Origin: Pieris napi | Taxonomy: Eukaryota; Arthropoda; Insecta; Lepidoptera; Pieridae | NCBI RefSeq assembly: GCF_905475465.1 | Contig: NC_062243.1 | Span: 2,066,001-2,130,000, forward strand | Length of the DNA stretch: 64,000 nucleotides | Direction of reading: 5' to 3' | Shown: piece after piece, positions 30,801 to 42,700 of the stretch | Position numbering within the stretch: the stretch's first letter is position 1 | Layout of the letters: every line of letters begins with the position of its first letter | The notes under the pieces: generated by a model | The model's database searches: none | What the model was told of the DNA's origin: nothing | Seen by the model: only the letters and a program-made list of their open reading frames with translations | Translations under genes and position numbers: made by a program

Positions 30801-33800
30801 ACATTTAAATGTGTCTTGATTTGTTGTATATTTAAATAGCTTGATATATTTTCCTTAGTTTACACAAAATAAGTTTCTGAATGCAAACATAATCCTTTTG
30901 GAATACTGACATTATTCTACATTTTAAAATCCAAAATACGCCATTATGCCAATATTGTGGACAAATCTAGTCGATTCAAAACGTTTGTTTTAATGTTTGA
31001 CAGTTAGGAACGAAAAGATTTCAAATACAAAATGTATTGGAAAACGCTTTTGTTTTATTTTTTCGTGAATTTTCCGTGGTTTGAGCCAAACAGTTAATAA
31101 AGCCATGAACATCGGTTCGGTCAGAAAAAAGACAAAAAAAGAAAAAAAAAAGGAAAAAGATCAGAATCCCAGGACCAGGACGCGCAAGAGGACATGGCTT
31201 TGTTTTATATCGAAACTGATTACTTTGGGTTTGACACAGATAGACTCAAATCAAGAATATTTAATACATAACTAATATATTAAATATTTTGTAGTTAGTA
31301 CTCGTAATGTCATAATAATTAGTATTCAATGAAGGTTTTTTAATGTAAATTCTTTTCGTCTAAACAAATATTAGTTAGTGTATTACATAAATTATTTGCT
31401 GTCAAATATTGAAATACATTTAATACAAAGTCGCATTTTTAACGTTTTTTACTGAAGCAAGTATTCATACAGCTAGTAAGAAAATTGCATGAATTGAATG
31501 TTCATAGAAGAAAACCGATGAAAAAGAGACATTACTTAATTGAAAAGCGGACTAACCTAACTTTAAAGACTCGGTGTAATTTTTAACTAAATTCTGTACG
31601 ATGCGTAATAAAATATATTATAAAAAATTGGAAATCGTCTTATCGGAACTAAATCTTTTCGTATAGTTTAATGACTGATATGAGTGTTAATCCAACTTCT
31701 ATATTTACACAATATTGAGACCTGTTTAACCAAAGATTAATATGTAATCGTAAATTTCACAATAATTTACACGCAAGAATTTATTTGTATGACATTTTTA
31801 ATAAATTCCTAGCTATACTCTGTTTTTTATTCCTTAGGATACTGACATTTCATAAGCGTTGCCATTAAAAAATCCACCGAAAAAGGGTAATTTGACCGAT
31901 TTGAAGGCAATAAAAAATAAAATGCAACGTATTTTTATGTTCTATCAAAATAGTAAACCTAAATACATATTTACATAGTCAAGTGAGTTAGGACAAAAAT
32001 AACAAATATTTCAATATCACGAAAATATTTTCACTAACAAATAAAATGTATGAATAGACTCAGATGTTCGAATCGTATTGAAATTGATAAATGTGCCTGG
32101 CCAAAAAGGTTTGTCATCTCTGACTCGTCAAAAAATGATAGCTATCAGAGTTCTACGGAATTAAAAATCAGAGTATAGTTAGTAGTTAATACTAGCTTTC
32201 GTCGCAGTTTGACGCGTGACTTCGTGTATTCTGACAAGAATTCGTCTTCAACAATGGTCGTTAGATCTGATATCAGTTATAAAAAAAATACATAAAACCT
32301 TTTTACTAATTAACCATACATGTAAACCTTCCAGGAATTTTTCTCCCTCTTACAACGAAAACATCATCTTAGACGCATTTTTTTATCTTTGCCTACAGGA
32401 AATTTAATAATGAAAAAGACGCAGGATTGTTACACCAGAAATAATATAATTTCAATATAATTGAGAATATTGAAACTGTATTATTATATACACACTTTTT
32501 GATTTACAAAAAAATTAATATAAAAATATCTTAATTAAATCGCACCTGCTCCTAAGCTTGGCTAGCTAGCAATTTTCAATGTCTCAGTGAAAAGACAATT
32601 TATATATAATAATCTCAGCTAAATATCTAAATACTAGTTAGGTAATATGTAGGTACTCACCTTATTCGTTTGTTAATTAAAATAACAGAAATAGGTGAAA
32701 TAATGTCGTAAATAATATAAACCTTTAAACTTTAATTCAAATATTCACCGTTCTAGTATTTAAATACCATTTAAAACTTCGTAGCTAATAATATTTAACA
32801 AGTGTTCCCTGTTAGCGAATCCCGGAGACGACAAATTAAATGGGGAGCATTAGTACGGGATTGACCCCGTTCTAAGCCGTCCCTTGTAAATTAAAGTGAT
32901 TGCTGTAATTTGTTTATGAATGATAATAAATATATTAATTAAATTATTTCGATATACCCCCGGTTCTTTAAATAGGTAACCTAATCTTGATATTTTACAA
33001 AAAGATAAGTACTACTTTAACAAAGATGTAAGGAACAGAGATCTAGTACGTTTTTGACAAATGGAATTAATACTTAGTACAAAGTCTTGACTCTGAATCT
33101 CACATGGAATTAGGTTATGAACCTAACTCTAAACTGATAATACCTAGGTATTATGGACCTCCTGGTCTCCATCTCCCGAAAGTTTCAATAATATACAGAT
33201 GGGAATATATACCTACAGGAGAAATTGATGATATACTTTATAATAATATAAATACTTATATTATTATGAAATAATGCAGTAATAAAAAAAATGAGACTTC
33301 GTAAACATTTAAACATGAATAACTTGATAAGGGTTTTAATTATCATTAAATAACTGAATTACAGACTATCGGTTACATTGTATTTTATGCTCAACTTATT
33401 TCTATATGTACCAAATTATTTTATTTACATTATTTCAATAATTTATAAATACAAAAAAAATTGAACCGGCATATATCTTTTCCATAATTATCTCATATGC
33501 AATACGAAAAATATTGCATATAACAAAATGCTTATAAAAACCAAAAACTAATGTTAATAAAATACCTACATACTTCTAAAATTCGCTAAAATCTAATTTA
33601 TAATAAATTTTACTCACATAAATGTATTCCAAAAGGTTTTAAACATTGTGATTCCCACGTGTTTAAACACGATCACATATCACCACAATCCACATGTAAC
33701 TAATCTTGTTATCTACGAATCGTACGAGTTTAGAAAATTATTCCGCGCGTACATTGTCGACTATCAAAGAGAAAACTTTGAACTTGAATCATTTACCCTC

Positions 33801-34175
33801 ATTAAGACAAAAGATGATAGTTTCATCTTTTGTCACACAAAGGATAGAATGATTAATTTTAGTTATCTACCGCTAAAGTAGCCTCAGTAAAATGTGACCT
33901 ACATACGAGTTTTATATTGTTTTTCTCCTATCTTTTAATATATCAAGGAAAATTTTTAATACTTATTATTTGTTGTATTTTATATTACAGAGAACAACTG
34001 AGGCCAAGGTGAGCAAGAAACTAGATATCATTGTATGCTGCGATGCGTACCATAATATAATCAGTTGTTATAAGAACTACTTTATGGACTTCATTGAAAA
34101 GTCTAAGAATTAATCAAGTGTGAACATGATGCATCAGGTTGGATTGGGAAAATATCTGTTATTTTGTGTGTTGTG
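30801..34175. other. Long AT-rich intergenic region, no gene seen
   Basis: Should contain the missing first exon and promoter of the acyltransferase, but no ATG exon can be chosen safely. Open frames at 31081-31275 (Lys-rich low complexity) and 33648-33881 begin at non-ATG codons or lack features of a real protein. No RNA gene seen. Confidence 0.4.
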
Positions 34176-34567
34176 CAGCGTTACCATACGTCCCGATTTT
34201 TTAATGAAAATGAAATGCCCCGCGCGGGACAGACTTTTTCCCGCTTTTTGGGGTTAACTCAACTGTCACTCAAGACACCACTGCCATGCTCAGAAATGGC
34301 ACCAGCTCTTTTAACAGATACCAAAAAAAGATACCAGGTATATCATATACTCATTCCTCAGAGTTCTGACTATTGAATACTTTTTTTGGTTTAGTTTTGT
34401 TTATTTTATTCTTTTTATTAAGAAGACAAGTATTTAACGATAGGGTAAATCTGATTTAAAATATCACCTTTAGTTATCATGTCCCGCTTTCGACGAGAGA
34501 TTCCCGCTTTTTTAACTCAAAAAGTTCCAAAATCCCGCCTTGGCAATAAAAAAATCTGGCAACACTG
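34176..34567. mobile_element. Non-autonomous hAT element, 392 bp
   Basis: Ends CAGCGTTACCA and the complement of CAGTGTTGCCAG, a hAT-type terminus. A perfect 8-bp target duplication GTGTTGTG flanks it at 34168-34175 and 34568-34575. The interior has CCCGC-rich subterminal repeats; no transposase. Confidence 0.9.
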
Positions 34568-34716
34568 GTGTTGTGATAAATTTCACCAACTAATTTAGTA
34601 ATATTGAGGTGGTCTTTAAAATAAATTATTGTCATAAATAATGAAGATCACAGATTAATGACATACTTTAATAAAATTAAAAAGCATTTTAATCAAATAC
34701 AACGAAAAATAAATAA

Positions 34717-35946
34717 TTAACTGTTTTGTATAATTTCTTTGTAATGTTTAATCCTTTGCTCGGTTTCTTTGATGCTGTCTTTTAAATCCTTATGGATTTC
34801 AGTGTAGGCTTTGATAGAATCATTTGTTTCCGTATAAATATTTTGCAAGATGTTCAAATGCATAATTCTGAAACAAATATACATTAAATTAAAAAAATCT
34901 AATAATTAAAAAAGAAACATGTGCTGTGTACATGTGTGTATATTCAATTTGGTTTTAATTTATAAAATGTGACATGACTTGTATGTTAACTGAAACTTGT
35001 GTAAAGGAAATATAACATTTCAATTGAAAATATATGTTAAATACATACCTTGATTTAACTTCCAATATTTTAGTTTTTAGTGTCAAAAGTTCAGTAGTAT
35101 TATTTGTAAATGTCGAAACATAGTTCAATCTATGATTAAGCCATTCCATCATTAAATCCACCTTTTCATTCTCCTGCTCTTTCAATATAGTAATTTTATC
35201 ATCTAAGCTTTTATGTAATTCTTGTATGGTATTTTTGTGAGATTTTTTAGCTCCTATTGCCTGCTGCAGTTGATTTAATTCAGCGTTATATATTGGTAGT
35301 TTAGTTTGTATTCTATTCAAAATAGCTTCATTTAATTCTGTTTGCTCATCAAAGGTTAACTCTGTTGCTGTCTGGTTCATAAACCCTATAAAATTTAAAT
35401 CATCAGACTCTGCAGTAGAATAACCAATTGCTGTTTAAACAAAAACATTGCTTTGCTTTCCAATTTTCATAATTTAACTTTTGGAAACGATTTATTTAGA
35501 ACTTTAAAGATTTTTGACAAATAAATTGCAATATTAATCATGCCTAAAGACTAGTGCAGCAGAGCTACTCCAGCAAAGAGTTGATGTCATTGACTGTAAC
35601 TCTTAAAAAACATTTATGGAATGTGCATTAAGTATATTGGCAGCATAGAAATATATTAATATTTAACTTTATCTATATTAATTAATCACATTACTAAAGT
35701 CTAGAATGATGTACAATATTTACCTAAAACAGTTGCTGTACTTTCATCAGCTGTCGAGAGTTTGTGTAGGCTAGAATGATGAGTAAGATCACAGTCCGCT
35801 ATAATTCTATTAACTTTACCAATTAGTTTAGACGATAATTTAGTATCAGAAGCACAACAAACTTCTTTTATTATGTCCAAAATAATGTTCTCTTGCCGCA
35901 ATTTTGTTTCAATATTCAAATCATCGGTACTTGTAATAGAATCCAT
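34717..35946 (-). CDS. Small coiled-coil protein, unassigned
   Basis: Exons, in minus-strand order: 35946-35724 (ATG at 35946), 35385-35049, 34867-34717 (TAA). Junction phases agree (1, then 2), giving 236 residues. Residues about 1-75 are acidic/mixed with two adjacent Cys. From about 95 to the end the protein is predicted mostly helical, with heptad patterning (LNQLQQAIGAKK, LHKSLDDKITILKEQ, LTLKTKILEVK, LKDSIKETEQRIKHYKEI). The size and pattern resemble subunits of coiled-coil complexes such as augmin or kinetochore assemblies, but no signature lets me name it. It is divergent with ASH2; the starts are about 840 bp apart. Confidence 0.75.
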
Positions 35947-36446
35947 TGCACTGATCAAACAATTAATAAAAAGTGTTTAATAATAATTATTCAAAAATAT
36001 AATTTACTAAATAAAAAATAACAGCCAACAGTTCCGTGCTTTTTGTTTTGGGCAGTTTTAAAAATAAAACGTTAAAATTCTTAGTTCTCTGTCTACGTGA
36101 CAATTGACGCCCTCATAGAATGATTACTGACAACTAACGAAACAAATTTTGCTTCTTTCCACTGCGCGCTTACTAAAACTAAAATATTCCTTCAGGCTTG
36201 TGATAAAGCACGTTTAGACAGGCGTGACTGTGAGTACTAACGCTATTGTATGGGAAAGTCAGCTAAAGCTTGAAATTTACACTTTACCTATTTTTTCTAG
36301 ATTTAAATGTAATGTGAATGAGACAATATTATGATGACATATTGGAGGCCACATTAACAGAATGTTTAAAATTTTGGAGGCAAATTAAATTGTAGTACGC
36401 ATCATAATTGTTTTATAAAGTTAAATAATATAAGTTTAATGAAAGC

Positions 36447-36620
36447 TAAGTGTTAAAATTTTCTTCCTTGCGACTTCTATGCGGAGCGTTTTGTGCAATA
36501 CACCCATTACGTTTCCTATAAATTTTCTGTGGAGGGCGCACGGCATCAAAGTTGTTCTCTTGACAGCTAAAATCACTCTTGACTCTATATTTTGGATAAT
36601 TCAAAAATCGACATTGCAAA
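36447..36620 (-). other. Possible small Cys-containing exon between divergent genes
   Basis: On the minus strand an acceptor-like ..TTGTTTGCAG is followed by an open stretch of about 57 codons beginning FYTGCLQCRF, with 4 Cys and a basic end, then TAG. No ATG exon or family match was found. It may be chance. Confidence 0.2.
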
Positions 36621-36788
36621 CAACCTGTGTAAAACTGCAAACAAATTGCGATCTAAATAATTATAGATTATAAAAGACTAACTAAGGCAGTAAGGCTACG
36701 CTAACTTTTTCAAGAAAATGTTTTAATTAATATGTTGCGTTATAAATATTGAAAAATAGGTTTCGTCGAGCTAATTAGACTTCATGGA

Positions 36789-39700
36789 ATGGAAATCTCT
36801 TCTAAAAATTCGTATAACTCTCAGACAATGGAATCTCAAAAAGCGGGGGAAAATGTCGATAAAAACAAACACAAAAACGCGAATGATGCCCATGGACATT
36901 GTTACTGGTAAGCCATAATCTTCGAAAATGGAAAAGTGTAAACATTCCTTATTCTTTTTATAACCAACTGTTTAACCTCTTTTCAGCGGTAAAGATCGAA
37001 ATCTGAATATAGTTGAACTCCTTTGTGCTTCTTGCAACAGGTGGTTTCACGAATCATGTATTGGGTATCAGCTGGGCAAATTGGTTCCATTCATGACAAA
37101 TTACTTGTTTATATGTAAAAATTGTTCCCCTACTGGTTTGGAAACATTCAAAAAGAATCAAGCGCGTAAGTATGATGAATTAAAAAAAAATACTTTTTTT
37201 TACTCTGTAATGACATTGTTGACTTTTGAAAAAAAAGCTTGCTTTATACAAAGTTTTTACTTGTTATAGCTTTTCCCCAAATGTGTCTTACTGCCTTAGC
37301 CAATCTCCGACAAGAAAGTATAAAAGATGGCAGTAATAAGTCAATGTTTGGTAAGGACAGAGAAATTATTCCATACATTGATCAGTACTGGGAGGCCATG
37401 ACAACAATGCCTAGAAGGTATAATAAACAATCTATTTTTATTATTTAAACATTAAAGATTAGTTTTTAAGATGTATACTGTATAGCTCTTCTTATTTTAA
37501 ACAAAAACTGTAGGCCACATAGAATTCTTTTTTTTATCAGCAGTTCTATTCCTTATTTGAAATAATTCTGCTTATGTTAGGATAGTGACATAATTTTCAA
37601 CAATTTATATTCTAGCACTACTTTTAATTGTCTTTAACAAGTGTAGCTTAGTGATATCATAAATAAGTTTTGGAAATTAGGTAAATATTTACACTAAAGT
37701 CTTTCAGTTGTTGTTTGTGTAAAATAGAGAGAAATATAAAGAGTTGATTTGGAATCATACAATTATGATTCCATTTGTCAGTTGTGTTATACATATATAC
37801 TATCAGACTGGCCAAGCGTTGCTGTGGCTAAAGTTTTAGTTATATTACATAGTAGTAACCTATTCAAGGGAAACGGTAGGATAACACCAATCATGGGGAC
37901 CACCATGCTTTTTTGGTGGTAATGCCATTAAAGTGTAGCTTATTTGAAACATTTGTACTTTCAACACAGCGCCATCTGTTAGAATGGTGACTATCAAATA
38001 ATAAACAAATATTTTGAGATGTCTGAGATGTAAGCTATCCTATCTTTTAAGTTAGATCAAACTGCACACAGTGTGCAAATTTGATTGAAATTGGTTCGGT
38101 AGTTTAGGAGTCCATAGCAGACAAACAATGTGACACGTAATTTATATATATTAAGATATAGTACATTGGTTTTCATGGATCAATTATAATTTCTTATCAG
38201 CAACTAGTTAATAACTCATTTTAAGGGTGGCAACAAACTTGCAAGCCCTCTGGCATTGAGAGTGTCCATGAGTATCACTTAACATCAGGTGTTCTTAACT
38301 CCTGCCCGTTTGCCCCCTGTTCTATAAAAAAAACAATTATAATAACAGTTTTGTTGGTAATGTTTACTCTATTTCCTATATTATTTTATTATCTGTTTGA
38401 TATTATAATGATTCTGTGAAATCATCCAATTTCTAATCACAATTCTTTTCAGAGTTACACAATCTTGGTATGCCACAGTGCAAAGAGCATTAATTAAGGA
38501 TATTCAAGTTATGTTTACATATGAAGAAGACCCAAATCAAGGGCCAATGTATGGATTATTCAACATTGAGCTGACAAATATTAAGCCTAATTATGAGGCA
38601 ATGATAAAACAGGGACAATTGAAAGTTACCGATATGGGCATAGCAACAGGTAAGTGGAATATTCTATTAATCAATAAAAATATTCAGTTAAGTTACATCA
38701 CATATCAATAATTACAGTATATTTGTCATACAAGTTACTTAATCTTCTTATGGTTTTGTGAAGTAACATAGTCATTCAGGCCCATCATTGACAATGAATA
38801 AAGCTAAGATTTTGATTTCATATTTTGATTCATTCTCGATGTAATATTTATGATATTCTGGACGGCAGAACTAAAGTTTTAATTTGATATATGTTTATGA
38901 ATACTGATTGTATTATAAATATATATATAATATACACTATTTAAGGCTTCCAAGACATCTTCATCTTCATCAAGAATACATCAGAACTGACCAAGATTTA
39001 ATTCTAATTCAGGATTTGAACTAATCTTTACACTACATGCTGATCGATGTAATATTTTAGATTTAATTTATCAAATACCCTATGCTGCCAGCATTAAAGG
39101 TACACCGCTTACAAGGGACCAAACTCTTTAAATTCCATTTAATTTTCTTTTTATTAAAGTTAAGAAAATTGTAAATTCTGTATATTTGATTGTTATAATG
39201 CATAAATAAATACCCTATTCCTTTAAAAAAATAATTCAAGTTTAATGTGGCAATAAGCAAATATTTTGTATATTTATTCATCATTGTATCACTTGCTAAA
39301 TTGCTGAACAAATGTCTTAATATAGGTTGCCTGGTAGACATAGCTAATCAGTATTATATATATAATCAGTACCATGTGTCGGGTTGTCTCTCTCCCTAAA
39401 ATATGGCGAGGGGGCCGATGGCTGTCCATGCGTCATACTCGTGAACGGGTGCTATTTGTGGTGACTGGTCGTACTTGAATTCGTGTTGTTAATGTTAATT
39501 ATTTCGACTATGTGTTTGCGTGTTGTTCTCACGAGAATGTAAGTGCGTGATCCTATTTCACCATGCCTCCTGCTGATAGAGGATAAGTATTTGTTTTTAA
39601 TTTATGCTATTATTATTAATTACTTAAGATGTCATGTGGAACATGGTGTAATGGTTGCAGCTCCTTACAAACGTTGAAAAAAAACAACATGGCGATTAAA

Positions 39701-42700
39701 AAGAGTGGCGGAGAGTTTATTGCCAGTTCTTCTCTTCCATTCTACGCTCTTGATTTGAGAACTGGCACTAAATGTAAAATTAGCAGCATTAATATGTATT
39801 TCTTTACTGACGAGTCATAAGTGTACAATGTGTTACCTATATCGTCGCTGCGCGTGCAATACCGCGGAAGAGCACTTTGTAAAAACCGCGTATCTGCGTT
39901 TTTGCGATTTTACAGGAAGAAGAAAAAACTAAATATCTCAGTCATTTAACTACATTTTGCTGACTGAACTCTATCACTACTAGTTTGGGGCTTACTTTAT
40001 GGAGTAATAGTGTAAATTTATTTGTAACTTCCGTAAATTCCGTGTAAAATCACTTACGCGGTTTTGTTGCAACAATTGATAGAAAAAGTAGTATAGTATC
40101 AGTAAGTACGCGGGTTTGAAATTTTTTTTATTATAAGAAAACATTATTAATTGTGATAAAAAGCAAAAAATTTTCAGAAAAACAATATCTTTCTTTTATT
40201 AATAATCAACATTATAAAGAAAACTTATTTTTGCTAAGTATAAGATGTGAGCTTCTTATAAAAAAAAACTTCTAATCTGTAGAAAATTAATATTTTATTC
40301 ATTAGTTGGACGAGGAATAGATTTTTATTTTCATAAGGAGTTCACATCTTTTACTTAGTAATACACAGAAAAAACTTTTTATAAACGTTTTAAAAGAAGT
40401 ACAGAGAAACTATAATATTTTTTTTACTATTCTCTATCAACATTCATCTATACTTAACATTACGTATATAAAAAAACTTTTTTATTGGTAAGTTTAAGAT
40501 TTGAACTTCTAATCTCAAGAGAATTAACGAAGTTAGGTATTAAATTTTGTATTAAGTAAGACGTTGTGAGTTCATCTCTTTAATTTACCAAAAAAGTAGT
40601 TTTCTTAGAGATCAGTCTCCTAGGTTCCTCAAAAATCACAGAAAATATTTTAACGTAATCTTTGTTAAATGCTTTGTGCGAATACAGAATAAGTAAAATT
40701 AGCTTTTAATCATTGAATACTGTAGGTACAGTTACAACCCGTAACGCCGTAGTGCCTTGAATAATTTAGTTGACTGTGAAAAATAGGAATTGTTTTCACA
40801 ATCAACTAAATTATTCAAAAGTACTCATACTTATTGAGTACAATTTAGCAAACAAAAACATTAAATAGCAAATAAACATAACAAAACATAATAATTTTAA
40901 TAATTTAAACTCTCATTTAAATAATTATAATTAAAGCATTGAGCCTCTCAATCACAATAAGAACATTATTTATAAGGTAAGTTATTATAAAAACTATGAC
41001 AGTCTTTGGGTATGACACTCTTAAGCTCCTGTAAGTGATCATACTTGGTCTTGGATATTGGCTGTCTAGATTCATAAAGTGAAGGCACACTGTCAATCGG
41101 AACTATTTTCTTTGGCCGTCTTAGTAAAGGAATAAAATCATCTGCAAAGCGGAGCTTATAGTCTATTGTGCCACTTGGATTATATCTGAGTGCTTTTATT
41201 TCAACGACACAGTGATCACCCGCCCCACGACCAGGTCTTATTGAGTCATAAATCAAGCATTCTTTAAGACCGAAGTCTTTAAAAACTGTATAATCAGGTG
41301 TAATAACTTCGTAATGACTTGGTACTTTTCTCGCTTCCTTCGTGATCGTGGCGTATTGTGAGGGTAATATCATAATTTCTTCACCGTTTGGGTAAATACG
41401 CGGACTTGCAGCCAACTTCAGGCATACTACTGTTCCGCTGTATTGCTACGATGCCAAAAAAGAGGTTTCCCATTGGCTAATTCAAATTGCGTGAGAGCTA
41501 GTTTAAGCCAATCCGCATTAAGGATCTATTGGCGCGATATCTCAATTTTGTTCCTTTTGCTGTTACGCGGTATTAACAAAGTGCTCTTCCGCGGTATTGC
41601 ACGCGCAGCGACGATATGATTAAATGATTTTTGAATTTTATTAAGATATTTTGTATTAGTATTTTATGTCTGCGTTTTTTTGAGTGCAATAAGGTGTAAT
41701 TAGTAATTGTTTTCTTTAAGATGTGAGAATATTTTCAAGCTTTTGAGAAATTCAGTTCAATTATTATATTTTTTGCTCCAGAGAGGGGTAATTACAGACT
41801 AAAATTTTTATTGCTTTAGTAACTATAGTTCTATGATAAATTATTGTTTGAATTATATATTGATATATAAAATTTAAAAAAATTGCTTTCTGTAGGCTGA
41901 AGAAGAATGATGTAGGTATACGCTATATAGATTAGATAACACTGTTTGCTTATTCCTACCTATGTAAATAAAGGCCCGCGTTTATCTTAAGAAATAAAAT
42001 TTATGCATCCAAACTTTAGATTATCTGAATTATCGTTGCGCCCTTTGGAATTTTTTGTACAAAAATTAATAATCTATACTCACACTACAGCATTTAATAC
42101 GAAGCTAAAGACACAAATATAGCAGCTTTATTTCGAATTCCAGACGAATATAGCTAGTTATAAATATAGTAGATAATTCATATAATAAATATTCATTCTT
42201 CATTCAATTACCTTGGAGAACGCACGTATATATAAGGTTTTATTTGTACAGCTGATATGAAACAAGCTAATTAAAAACCTATCAAATGAAGATGGAGTAC
42301 TCGTTTGTCGCGATTCTAGACATAGTATTGAATAATGACATTGTTCTGTACGTGATGTGGTTGTGTTTGTAAATACGAGTGGCTAATACACACTAGTGCA
42401 CCTTGTTCGTTTAGGGCTGGTACAGGTTTTAAGCTAGATAAGAATAAAGATAAATTTTTTAGTAAAAGTTACAATTTAACACACTAATTTTATCAGGATA
42501 TTTAAACACACTTATTTAATACGTAAGCCACGATGGAAATCTTAGAATAAAATATTAATACATTTTTATTACCTATTTAATACATATCTAATGAACATTT
42601 TTCTTTTTAATCTTGACAAACAAAAATCTATAGATTACAATTCTCTAAAATTACATTGAATTTTTCATATAACATATTAATAAAATCTTTAAAAAACACA

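Noticed and set aside
31081..31275. Lys/Arg-rich 64-codon ORF
   Set aside because: Low-complexity A-rich tract with a non-ATG start.
33648..33881. 77-codon ORF
   Set aside because: Begins at GTG; no recognisable protein features and no supporting exon signals.
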